From NCBI GenBank assembly GCA_900757025.1, contig CAAEMG010000096.1:1-11105 (forward strand): a stretch of 11,105 nucleotides of DNA, given 5' to 3'. The first letter of the stretch is position 1; every line of letters starts with the position of its first letter. The stretch comes from Clostridia bacterium (GTDB lineage Bacteria; Bacillota; Clostridia; Lachnospirales; Anaerotignaceae). Below the pieces are notes generated by a model. It saw only the letters and a list, made by a program, of their open reading frames with translations, was not told where the DNA came from and did not search any database. The position numbers and the translations under genes were made by a program. Shown here piece by piece: positions 4,408-11,105 of this stretch.

Positions 4408-4953
4408 TTAATTCAGCTCATTTTTTTCACGTATTTCATTAAAAGTATATTTTTCGAGTTCTCCATATGTAAGCATAAGTTCTTCCACATCTCCGTAGGT
4501 TCTGTATTTGCAAATATACACTGCCCCTAAATGTGCAGGCTTTGCTTCATCCACTGCCGCCTTTAAATCGTTAATATTTTCCGGAAGACCAAATCTTCCA
4601 ACAAACTCTATTTCAAAATAATATTTGTCATTATGCTCAGTTACTATAACGCCACCGTTTGAAAATATCTCTCCAAGGCTTTTTATAAGCTCTTTTGTTG
4701 TTGTCCCAACTCCGAGCATTTTGCTTTTTATACGGCTTCTTCTGTCATCAAGGCTTTTTGATATATCGGTATCTATTCCGTACTGCTTTTCCCATAATCC
4801 AAGCCCCCATGTTGCCGTATCCACATTAAGCTGATTAAAAAAGCTCTGCTTTTCGGCTTCTGTCTTTTCCATAAAGCCGTCAACGGCGTTTTCAAACTCC
4901 TTCACTTCCTCTGAATTTTTAAACCTTAACGGCAATAAATCAATCATGCTCAT
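4408..4953 (-). CDS. Baseplate/tail protein, YmfQ/XkdU-like (DUF2313)
   Basis: This 181-residue structural protein probably sits at the baseplate periphery, linking baseplate J-type wedges to tail fibres by analogy with gpI of phage P2. The MIDLLPL start, the WGLGLWEKQYGI motif (about 49-60), the DDRRSRIKSKM helix (69-79) and the late PAHLGAVY stretch are typical of DUF2313 proteins. Its ATG overlaps the stop of the baseplate J gene as TAATG, so translation is coupled. GAGGTG lies 8 bases upstream of the ATG. Length matches the family. Confidence 0.88.
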   Translation of the reverse strand: MSMIDLLPLRFKNSEEVKEFENAVDGFMEKTEAEKQSFFNQLNVDTATWGLGLWEKQYGIDTDISKSLDDRRSRIKSKMLGVGTTTKELIKSLGEIFSNGGVIVTEHNDKYYFEIEFVGRFGLPENINDLKAAVDEAKPAHLGAVYICKYRTYGDVEELMLTYGELEKYTFNEIREKNELN

Positions 4954-6002
4954 TATTCCGTCACCTCAAATTTTCCTCTAACAACAAGCTCATTGTCCTT
5001 TATGGCAATATTTGTACTGCTGCCGTTTATTTTCAGGCTTGTATAATCAATCACGCCTTCCGTATCAAGAATAATGTAGCCTATTTTGTTGTAAAGCAGC
5101 GTTGAAGCCTTAAAAGCAATTTCCTTTAAATATTCCTCTGTTCTTTTTTCAATGTCCGTTTTTATTTCCGAAAGACTGCGGCTTCCGCTAAGCTGAAGAA
5201 CGGCAGATATGTTTATGGACTTTTCAACTGCGCTTTCCACCGTAACATCGGCGCCGATGGGCCGCACCGTTTCAATATACTCGGCACAATTTTTCACAAT
5301 TTCCTCACTGCACTGTTTCATTTCACTGCTTGCTATAACAACCTTTACCGTTCCGTTTCCGTTCCACAAAGGAAATATTTTTGCTTCTCCTACGCCTTTA
5401 ACCTCTTTCGCCCAGCGTTTATAGTGATAAACATTGCCGCTGGTGGCAGGCTGCCGCCAAAATTCATAAAGTCTTTCCACAAGGCTTTTGTCGCTTTCTT
5501 TGTCTGTTCCGCCTATTGCCGCCGTACTGTTTGTAACGTCCGTAAGCCCGTTTATGCTTTTGTACTGCCCTGTTATTGTGTTTATGTCAGTATTGTATTT
5601 TTCTCCTGCTTCGGAAGCCGTAATGCTGCCCTTTCCGCTGCCCGAAACGCCTATTGTAACTGTAGAATCAAGTATATATTCACATCCGTCCTCTGTAAGA
5701 AATACATTTCCTGCGCTTATAACAGTTCCGCTTTTACCCGTAAAAATCATTTCAGCCTTTGCCTTTGTACCTTCCTTTCGTTCCAAGCCAAACTCTGACG
5801 CTCTTTTATCTATATATTCTCCGCTTGTTTCATCAACAAAGGCTATGGGAATACATGCGTTCATGCTCTGAAGCATTTCCCACATTTTGTAGGCGGCAGG
5901 AGAAATAAGAGTATTGCAAAAGCTCCCTTCTCTTGTGTCCATATTTTCTATATTTTCAAGAATTTCATTCTTAATGCTCTCCGGCGTAATATCCTCAAAC
6001 AA
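4953..6002 (-). CDS. Baseplate J-like protein (XkdT-like)
   Basis: This is a 349-residue wedge protein of the contractile baseplate. It shows the family opening FEDITPESIKNEIL, then DTREGSFCNTLISPAAYKMW, a central ETSGEYIDKRASEFGLER and a later region with VYHYKRWAKEVKGVGEAKI, all typical of baseplate J/gp47 proteins. I choose the TTG at 6002 as start because AGAGGTG lies about 6 bases upstream and the resulting protein begins Met-Phe-Glu-Asp like its relatives. A GTG at 6011 adds three residues but overlaps the Shine-Dalgarno. The gene overlaps the end of the XkdS-like gene by 8 bases. It is intact and full length. Confidence 0.92.
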   Translation of the reverse strand: MFEDITPESIKNEILENIENMDTREGSFCNTLISPAAYKMWEMLQSMNACIPIAFVDETSGEYIDKRASEFGLERKEGTKAKAEMIFTGKSGTVISAGNVFLTEDGCEYILDSTVTIGVSGSGKGSITASEAGEKYNTDINTITGQYKSINGLTDVTNSTAAIGGTDKESDKSLVERLYEFWRQPATSGNVYHYKRWAKEVKGVGEAKIFPLWNGNGTVKVVIASSEMKQCSEEIVKNCAEYIETVRPIGADVTVESAVEKSINISAVLQLSGSRSLSEIKTDIEKRTEEYLKEIAFKASTLLYNKIGYIILDTEGVIDYTSLKINGSSTNIAIKDNELVVRGKFEVTE

Positions 6003-6420
6003 AGCTGTCACCTCTCATTTCTATGCTTCCGTATATTGTTTCTGCTGAAAAACTTATTTTAAGGCTGTCTTTTTCAAATACCGCTTCTGTGTCTTTTACG
6101 GCTGTTATGTACGGATTTATTAAAAGACAGTCCTCAATATACCGCCCCGCTTCTATGGATTTCACCGCTTCGCTGTAGGGCTGTCCTATAAGCTCCTCAA
6201 TGTCGCTGCCGTAATTATGAGTATAAATTACATACCTTTTCCTTTCGGTTTTTAGGGCATTCCAAATCCAAACCTTAACGGCTTCATTTCCGGTAACAAT
6301 TACAGGCTCGCCGTTTTTAAAAACAGGCTTGTCCTCCGTAAAATTCCATTTTGTTTCTCGGCAAAGCGGAAGGCTTTCTTCTTCCTGTGCCGCAGGCTGA
6401 ATAAAAGGAAATATATCCAT
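5995..6420 (-). CDS. Baseplate protein, XkdS-like (DUF2634, gp25/W-like)
   Basis: A 141-residue protein that likely joins the inner baseplate to the start of the sheath. Signs are FKNGEPVIVTGNEAVKVWIW in the first half, then YGSDIEELIGQPYSEAVKS and a strand-rich C-terminus, matching DUF2634 proteins. GAGGTGG lies 5 bases before the ATG at 6420, so I use that codon and not the in-frame GTG at 6429, which falls within the Shine-Dalgarno. It lies between the DUF2577-like gene and baseplate J, the order known from PBSX. Confidence 0.9.
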   Translation of the reverse strand: MDIFPFIQPAAQEEESLPLCRETKWNFTEDKPVFKNGEPVIVTGNEAVKVWIWNALKTERKRYVIYTHNYGSDIEELIGQPYSEAVKSIEAGRYIEDCLLINPYITAVKDTEAVFEKDSLKISFSAETIYGSIEMRGDSFV

Positions 6421-6430
6421 TTCTTCCACC

Positions 6431-6766
6431 TCACTCTATTTTGCAAAGTATAATCATGCTTTGGTCGTTGTCTGTTGTAAGGCACAGCACTTTGTCACCC
6501 GATTTAATCTTCATTTTGCACTCGCCGCTGAATGTATTGTATTGGCAGGCTCTGCATGATGCACAAAGTCCGCAGCCGGCACAGCTTACAAATTTCATTA
6601 CCTCGCCTTCATTTTGGCTGTATTCTATTCCGCCTATGCTAACCGATAAATTTCCGCTGTCCTCACCGTTTTTTATTGTGCCTGTTCTAAAATATGTTGG
6701 CATTTTCTCTTTTGCCTTTTTGCTCATCATATCTATAAAGCCTGTGTAGGCGTTTTTCTCACTCAT
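6431..6766 (-). CDS. DUF2577/XkdR-like baseplate protein with a cysteine ladder
   Basis: A 111-residue protein placed as XkdR is, between XkdQ- and XkdS-like genes. The end (about 87-110, with KSGDKVLCLTTDNDQSMIIL) is the beta-strand pattern of DUF2577, and an earlier strand (40-47) fits a small beta-barrel. Between them lie C62, C65, C68, C71 and C74, all spaced as CxxC, plus C83. That is far more cysteine than neighbours carry and suggests a metal or iron-sulfur site. The ATG at 6766 is preferred over a TTG at 6772; AGGAG lies 10 bases before the ATG. The short reading and weak motif make the family call good but not certain. Confidence 0.75.
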   Translation of the reverse strand: MSEKNAYTGFIDMMSKKAKEKMPTYFRTGTIKNGEDSGNLSVSIGGIEYSQNEGEVMKFVSCAGCGLCASCRACQYNTFSGECKMKIKSGDKVLCLTTDNDQSMIILCKIE

Positions 6767-6815
6767 AAACAATCAACTCCTTTGCTTTAAAATTTCAGCT
6801 GAATTACACGGCCTT

Positions 6816-7796
6816 TTATTTGTTCTTTTCCTCACTGCCTGCCGATTTTTCAGCCATTATCTTTTTAAAATTCAGTGTCAGCTTATTGTAATACTGTCCG
6901 TTCTTCCATGTATGCACATCACTGTCTATATAAAAAAGGCCGCTCAGTCCTGTATAAGGTTCTCTGACGGTCACTGCATTACCCGATATACACTTAATGT
7001 TTCCTATATTGTTTACGGTTATTTTTCTTGAAATATCATTATCTTCCAAAATCTTTTTTGCCTTTTCTGCGGCGTCCTCATCATCACCTTTTTTGAGATA
7101 CCTTTGCATAAGCCCAAGCAGCTTTATGTTTTCATCATTTTTAAAACTGTTTATAAAATTCTCATCTTTGTCATATACAACAACGCAGTCAACAAGATTT
7201 TCGGCGCTTTCACTTGTAACGGCACTCATAAGATTTTTCTGTCCATCAATGCTCAAAACAACCTCCTCGCTTCTTTCGGCTATGCAAAGAAGATTGTCTT
7301 CAAATCTTATAACATATTTTTTGCCTGTTTTTTCAGATGCTATTGTGTAGAGCGTTTGAATTATATCAAGCAAAGAGCAGCCTATAAACTTTCTGTTTAT
7401 GTTTACTCCCGTTTCCGCTATTTTTCCGGCACGCAGTCCGAAATCATAACATATACGTTTAACCATTTGCTCCGGTGTACTGTTTACTTTATAAACTGCC
7501 TGATTTCGTTTTAAATAAATTCCCCTGTCATAGCAGGTAACGTCAATTATGCTGTCAGATGTTGCTTTTTCTCTTGAATAAATAAATCCGTTAAATATAT
7601 TTTCTCCGTTTTCGGTCATAACAATTCCGCTGCCAAGGTCGCATTTTATAACGGGAATGCTTTTGTCATTGTAATTTGACACAACGCCGAATTTAAGCGT
7701 CCTTGCCGCCGTCTGATAATCTCCGCTTAATGTTGCGTCCGTAACCATGTTTGTAATTTCCTTTGTTCCTTCGGATGTAGTTAAAAAAATCTTCAT
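6816..7796 (-). CDS. Baseplate hub protein, XkdQ-like (gpD-like)
   Basis: A 326-residue protein expected to form the central hub of the baseplate through which the tail tube opens. It begins MKIFLTTSEGTKEITNMVTD, continues with an early beta region (ATLSGDYQTAARTLKF), a middle segment with IDVTCYDRGIYLKRNQAVY and PEQMVKRICYDFGL, and a long C-terminal part ending in strands near FYIDSDVHTW. This order is typical of XkdQ/YqbQ. GAGGTG stands 4 bases before the ATG at 7796; the longer GTG start at 7808 would overlap the preceding gene and the Shine-Dalgarno. It is intact. Confidence 0.88.
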   Translation of the reverse strand: MKIFLTTSEGTKEITNMVTDATLSGDYQTAARTLKFGVVSNYNDKSIPVIKCDLGSGIVMTENGENIFNGFIYSREKATSDSIIDVTCYDRGIYLKRNQAVYKVNSTPEQMVKRICYDFGLRAGKIAETGVNINRKFIGCSLLDIIQTLYTIASEKTGKKYVIRFEDNLLCIAERSEEVVLSIDGQKNLMSAVTSESAENLVDCVVVYDKDENFINSFKNDENIKLLGLMQRYLKKGDDEDAAEKAKKILEDNDISRKITVNNIGNIKCISGNAVTVREPYTGLSGLFYIDSDVHTWKNGQYYNKLTLNFKKIMAEKSAGSEEKNK

Positions 7797-7804
7797 TTCA
7801 CACC

Positions 7805-8458
7805 TCACAGCTTCCCTTTGTCGGGAATTTTTATTGTACTGCCTGCTCTTATAAGGTTTGCGTTTTTAATGCCGTTGTAGCTTGCAAGCTTTCCGTATAA
7901 ACTGCTGTTGCCGTAAAATTTGCGGCTTATTCCGCTTAAAGTGTCTCCGCTTACTATCTGATAGGTTTTTTCGCTCTGAACAGCCGCCTGATTTTCCGTT
8001 CTTGCGTTGTTTCCCGTAGCCTGCTTAACTGTACTGTCAGCTGGCTTTAATACTCTGTATTGTGCTATGTTTATTGTTGCATAAACGTCTCCCGTGCCGT
8101 CCTGCTCCGCAAACACAATACTTTCTATAAAACAGGTTGTGTTAATGTTCGTTGTGCTTATCATAAATCTAAGCACCGTTCCGTTGTCGCACCAGCTTTC
8201 AAATTTCTTAACATAATAGTATGGGTCTGTCTTTGCTCCTGCGTTGCAAAAGCCGTAGGCTTGAGCCGGAAACATACACTCAAGCCTTATGTCCATCATG
8301 TATCTTTTCCCCGGAAGGTTTGTTGTGCCAAGTTCCGTAAGATTAATTTTTTCTTTGTTTATTCCGTGGTCAATTTCATATCCCTGTGGCGTAACAGGAA
8401 GAAGCAGCTCCTCCCCGGTCTTTTCGTTTAAAAATATAAATTTCACTTCATCGGCCAT
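7805..8458 (-). CDS. LysM-domain tail protein, XkdP-like
   Basis: A 217-residue protein. Residues 1-150 match the start of XkdP-like tail proteins (KINLTELGTTNLPGKRYM, then a strand-rich region ending in IAQYRVLKP). A low-complexity linker follows (about 141-165), then a LysM domain (166-212) with YQIVSGDTLSGISRKFYG and NLIRAGSTIKIP. LysM binds peptidoglycan or glycan chains, so the protein may help the baseplate or hub engage the wall. GAGGTGG lies just before the ATG. A terminator separates it from the upstream tape measure gene, and the XkdQ-like gene follows by 8 bases. Confidence 0.9.
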   Translation of the reverse strand: MADEVKFIFLNEKTGEELLLPVTPQGYEIDHGINKEKINLTELGTTNLPGKRYMMDIRLECMFPAQAYGFCNAGAKTDPYYYVKKFESWCDNGTVLRFMISTTNINTTCFIESIVFAEQDGTGDVYATINIAQYRVLKPADSTVKQATGNNARTENQAAVQSEKTYQIVSGDTLSGISRKFYGNSSLYGKLASYNGIKNANLIRAGSTIKIPDKGKL

Positions 8459-8479
8459 TTATCCACCTCTTTTCCGCAT

Positions 8480-8503
8480 AAAAAAAGCACCCCATATGAG
8501 TGC
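8480..8503 (-). terminator. Intrinsic terminator after the tape measure gene
   Basis: Read on the minus strand, GCACTC and GGGTGC pair over a 5-base loop (8503 down to 8487), followed by seven T. It lies in the 87-base gap between the tape measure and LysM genes. Confidence 0.75.
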
Positions 8504-8524
8504 ATATTTTTCCTTATTGATTTT

Positions 8525-8545
8525 GTCACCCTGAGTGAAGCGAAA
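8525..8545. repeat. Possible dispersed-repeat remnant (CACCCTGAGTGAAGCGAA)
   Basis: This phrase directly abuts the tape measure stop codon. I recall very similar phrases as dispersed intergenic repeats in many Clostridia and other gut bacteria. There is only one copy in the window, so repeat status cannot be shown here. Confidence 0.35.
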
Positions 8546-10699
8546 TTATCCGTAATAAGACAAATCCGCCTGTTCTATCTTTGCAAGCAGAGCGGAAGCA
8601 ATTTTGTCAATATCTGCGTCCTCTCTCACAGTAAAGTTGTTGCCGCTTATAACAACCCTTCCGCTGCTTTTGCCGTAATTTCTGTTTTCAGCAGCCGTAA
8701 GAACTCTTTCGCCTTCATGCAGTGTTGCAGGATAACCATTGTAGGGAACGTATGGCAAACCGTAGGCGTAACCGTTTCCATATTCTGCAGATGGGCTTAT
8801 TTCCTTTCCGTTCTTGTCTCTGTATGTTGTAAAACTTATACTTCGCTCGTTTCCGTTTGGGTCTGCCACTGTAAACCGCTGTGAATTTAACCCCTTTTGA
8901 AGCCCTATTGAAAATGCTTCCGAAAGCTTCATTCCCGCATTTTCATATGCTGTCGTTGATGAGTCCTGTATTCTGTCAATAAGGCTTAAATTCGCTTCCT
9001 GCATTAATTCATAACCTTCGCTTTCAAGATATTCATTATTTGCAATTACCCTTGCTTCGGCTATTATTTTAGCTGATTCGCTTCGGGCCTGTTCATATTC
9101 CTTTCTGCTTTCTTCCGCATTTTCGCCTGTGCCACCGTAATTTTCATATTGGTCTATAGTAGCACGATATTGGTTATATTCCTCCGCAAGAGCCTGAAGT
9201 TTCTCTCTTGCACTTTCTGAAAATTTGTTAAGCTCATCCTCACTTGCAAAACCACCTACGGCTTTCATGGCATTCATTTCAAGCTCTGTCTGTAAGTTTT
9301 CCAGTTCTCCCTGAAAAGCTCCGTATTGATTATACATCCCCTTAATAAGCTCTCCTGTGTTTCCGCCAAGCTCATTTATTGCATTTTCAATACCTTCTTT
9401 TCTTGTATCGGTGTAGCCTTCGCCCATTGCATTGTCAAGTTCATCCTGCAAGCCCTGCAATGTACTTGAAAGACCTTGATAAGTCTCAGATATTTCTTTC
9501 ATTGAGCCGTTGTATTTTCCACTCATATAATCTGAAATGATTTTGGCACTTTCCGCACCGTCAAAAAGATTTTGACTTATTCCTTCATAAACCTCGGCGT
9601 TTGTAATTCCATGTGCCTGTGCCAAAGCTCCTATGGCGTCAATACCTCTTTCCTGCATAAGGTTTACATATTCAAGGCTTGTTTTTCCGCTGCTTCTCAT
9701 TCGTCCAAGGCCCGTTGCAACACTTGCCATGCCTGCCGTATCCATACCCAAAGCTGCTCCTGCATCGCCTACGTTTTGCAAAACCTCCATTATTTCATTG
9801 CTCTTATAACCATAGGTTAAAAGTGTTTTTGAAATGCTTGTAAGGTCATCATATAAAAAAGGCGTACTGTTTGCAAAATCAACTATTCCCGATAAAAAAC
9901 TGTCCGCTGTTTTGGCACTTCCTCCGAAAAGAGTTGTAAAAGAAATTTTATCAACCTCTCTTTGGCTTGCAAGAGAAGTTCCGTTTGTCATGCTGTCAGA
10001 AATTTTTTCCTGCTGTGTTTCGTAACTGCTTTGAACAAAATCCTTGTAAATATCATCTCTTGCTGACTTGTTTTCAATATATCCTTGAAAAGCACCCGAC
10101 ACAGTACCTATTCCTGCACCGATAGCTGCACCCATAGGTCCGCCAACCATAAATCCTGCGCCTGCACCTGTCACTGCTGATGAAAAAGCATTGCTTAATA
10201 TGTTACCCGTCTCATTTCCAAATGAACTTCCTATAAAGTATTGTGTTGCCTGTTGTGCCAGCTGGCTGACTTGTTCTGTAGCCATTTGTATGGCAAATCC
10301 CTTTATTGCCGACATATCGGTACTTCTGCTTCGTGTCCTTTCAAAACTGGCAAAGCTTCTTTCTGTACTTCTTATTTCATTATTTACAAGATTTAAATTT
10401 CTTCTCATTCCGGCATACTCACTGCTTGCCGTTCTAACTCTTTCAGCTGCTGCCTCAAGAGCTTCTGCCGATGTATTTGAACTGTTTTTAAGCTGTTCAT
10501 ACTCACGTTCAAGATTTCTAAGATTTTTTGCCGCCTCTCTCATATCAAGCTTTATTGTTGCTTTTGTTCTTGAAAGTTCATTTAATTTTTCTTGAAGACC
10601 ATTAGCATCATTTGTAAAATGCCTTGTTGAATTACGCATTGTGTTTATTGCTGAAGAATAATTATCTCTTGCACTTATACGTATACTTGCTTCTGACAA
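8546..10699 (-). CDS. Phage tail tape measure protein
   Basis: A 717-residue protein that sets tail length and fills the tube before DNA ejection. Residues of about 33-118 form a heptad-like coiled coil rich in Leu, Glu, Arg and Asn. A Gly/Ala-rich hydrophobic stretch follows (about 168-204, with GGPMGAAIGAGIG). The middle (about 245-375) has TFAD-like TP901 core features such as FANSTPFLYDDL and a run of Gly-Met-Gly helices. A second coiled coil lies near 400-540. The end carries LHEGERVLTAAENRN, common at the C-terminus of Firmicutes tape measures. At about 0.15 nm per residue the tail would be near 105 nm. The start is the TTG at 10699, with GGAGGTG 6 bases upstream; an in-frame TTG at 10717 lies before the Shine-Dalgarno. 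Confidence 0.93.
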   Translation of the reverse strand: MSEASIRISARDNYSSAINTMRNSTRHFTNDANGLQEKLNELSRTKATIKLDMREAAKNLRNLEREYEQLKNSSNTSAEALEAAAERVRTASSEYAGMRRNLNLVNNEIRSTERSFASFERTRSRSTDMSAIKGFAIQMATEQVSQLAQQATQYFIGSSFGNETGNILSNAFSSAVTGAGAGFMVGGPMGAAIGAGIGTVSGAFQGYIENKSARDDIYKDFVQSSYETQQEKISDSMTNGTSLASQREVDKISFTTLFGGSAKTADSFLSGIVDFANSTPFLYDDLTSISKTLLTYGYKSNEIMEVLQNVGDAGAALGMDTAGMASVATGLGRMRSSGKTSLEYVNLMQERGIDAIGALAQAHGITNAEVYEGISQNLFDGAESAKIISDYMSGKYNGSMKEISETYQGLSSTLQGLQDELDNAMGEGYTDTRKEGIENAINELGGNTGELIKGMYNQYGAFQGELENLQTELEMNAMKAVGGFASEDELNKFSESAREKLQALAEEYNQYRATIDQYENYGGTGENAEESRKEYEQARSESAKIIAEARVIANNEYLESEGYELMQEANLSLIDRIQDSSTTAYENAGMKLSEAFSIGLQKGLNSQRFTVADPNGNERSISFTTYRDKNGKEISPSAEYGNGYAYGLPYVPYNGYPATLHEGERVLTAAENRNYGKSSGRVVISGNNFTVREDADIDKIASALLAKIEQADLSYYG

Positions 10700-10715
10700 A
10701 TTTTCACCTCCAAAC

Positions 10716-10759
10716 AAAAAAGCTCAAATTCATTTATATTAAAAATAAATTTGAGCTTT
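10716..10759 (-). terminator. Intrinsic terminator before the tape measure gene
   Basis: AAAGCTCAAATT (10719-10730) and AATTTGAGCTTT (10748-10759) form a perfect 12-bp stem with a 17-base loop. On the minus strand the stem runs into a stretch of six T, then GTTTGG. It lies between the membrane protein gene and the tape measure Shine-Dalgarno. Confidence 0.75.
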
Positions 10760-10776
10760 AAAAAATATTATTTAAT

Positions 10777-11105
10777 TTAATATCTCTTTACCACTACGTC
10801 TGCACCGTTATGCAAAAGCGGATAAAATATGCAATAATAAACAGTCGAAATCACACTGCCGACTCTAAAATGTATAATAAGAAGATTAGAAATAATAAGT
10901 ACTGCCACACCTAAATACATTCCACACACAAATGTTTTCTCAGAAGGATATTTATACATATATTCTTTTACTTTTTTATATGACAATATCATTCCTGCCA
11001 AATACAATATCGTCAAAAATAACATAATTCTTAAAACAAGCAGCGGAGGAACTTTTGAATTTAAAGACATAAGAAAACCTATGGCATTAAGCCCAACCAC
11101 AACCA
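10777..11105 (-). CDS. Small integral membrane protein of unknown function (5' end outside the window)
   Basis: The frame is open to the right edge, so the start is not visible; a GTG at 11100 is only the first possible start inside the window. At least 107 residues are seen. Hydrophobic segments lie near residues 17-41, 55-77 and 80-97 counted from that GTG, with basic residues (KKVKEYMYKY) in the first loop, suggesting three or more membrane spans. I do not recognise the family. It stands in the tail gene cluster directly before the tape measure, where PBSX-like phages have tail assembly chaperones, and it is followed by a strong terminator. It could be an added cargo (moron) gene or a superinfection-related membrane protein; neither is shown. 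Confidence 0.65.
   Translation of the reverse strand, partial: VVVGLNAIGFLMSLNSKVPPLLVLRIMLFLTILYLAGMILSYKKVKEYMYKYPSEKTFVCGMYLGVAVLIISNLLIIHFRVGSVISTVYYCIFYPLLHNGADVVVKRY

Larger units (their letters stand above)
2146..11105. mobile_element. PBSX/skin-like contractile-tailed prophage, left end; continues past the window
   Basis: From the cotJC break to the right edge every protein gene is on the minus strand, and the recognisable ones are tail, baseplate or lysis genes in standard phage order. XkdP-, XkdQ-, XkdR-, XkdS-, XkdT- and XkdU-like products follow one another as in PBSX and in the Bacillus skin element. Packaging, head, sheath/tube, integrase and repressor genes must lie beyond 11105 if present. 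All tail reading frames are intact, so the structural module does not look decayed in this stretch. Confidence 0.92.

Noticed and set aside
5424..5871. Two long plus-strand ORFs opposite baseplate J
   Set aside because: They are overlapping antisense frames in a strongly conserved gene, with no sensible domain or ribosome binding site.
6300..6485. Minus-strand ORF of 61 codons overlapping two tail genes
   Set aside because: It is in another frame over the DUF2634- and DUF2577-like genes and contains none of their motifs.
10191..10595. Plus-strand ORF of 134 codons, hydrophobic
   Set aside because: It is the reverse of the tape measure coiled-coil region, where Glu/Lys/Arg codons read as Leu/Ser/Phe on the other strand.
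1..11105. CRISPR array, tRNA or rRNA genes
   Set aside because: No regularly spaced repeats, no cloverleaf with a TTCRA-type arm, and no ribosomal RNA-like stretch were seen; the attachment site is in a protein gene and not a tRNA gene.

Overview
The window looks like a junction between host chromosome and an integrated, contractile-tailed prophage in a low-GC, spore-forming Clostridia-like bacterium. The host identity rests on a divergent mutS2 gene and a cotJ spore-coat operon, together with strong GGAGG-type ribosome binding sites and A+T-rich spacers. No species can be named from the sequence.

Host side (1-2175). A 5' portion of mutS2 lies on the minus strand and runs off the left edge. 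Divergently, on the plus strand, a sigma-E-like promoter precedes cotJA, cotJB and the first 36 or so codons sense of cotJC. The cotJC frame matches its family up to the conserved Gln-Tyr-Gly-Gly, then leaves homology and stops. Phage genes start within 40 bases of that stop. The simplest reading is that a prophage sits inside cotJC. This is the same arrangement as the Bacillus skin element in sigK, and it could be removed in the mother cell to restore the gene.

Prophage side (about 2150-11105). All protein genes are on the minus strand, so the late genes read from right to left toward the attachment site. In order of transcription they are: a small membrane protein (open at the window edge), a tape measure protein, a LysM tail protein (XkdP-like), a baseplate hub protein (XkdQ-like), a DUF2577/XkdR-like protein with an unusual CxxC ladder, a DUF2634/XkdS-like sheath-end protein, baseplate J (XkdT-like), a DUF2313/XkdU-like protein, an ArpU/RinA-like regulator, an unknown 82-residue protein, a holin, a tiny hydrophobic toxin-like peptide, and an amidase endolysin. 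The set corresponds to a PBSX/skin-type contractile tail followed by a lysis cassette. No tail fibre gene is present where one is usually found.

The most unusual part is 2891-3231, between holin and amidase. It encodes a 27-residue TxpA/holin-like toxin candidate on the minus strand and a convergent, promoter- and terminator-bounded antisense RNA on the plus strand that covers the toxin 3' UTR. The promoter and 5' leader of the two RNAs are imperfect inverted copies of each other. The toxin mRNA could therefore pair its own leader with its own 3' UTR, and a second hairpin covers its Shine-Dalgarno sequence. Intrinsic terminators also sit between many late genes, suggesting antitermination or graded expression.
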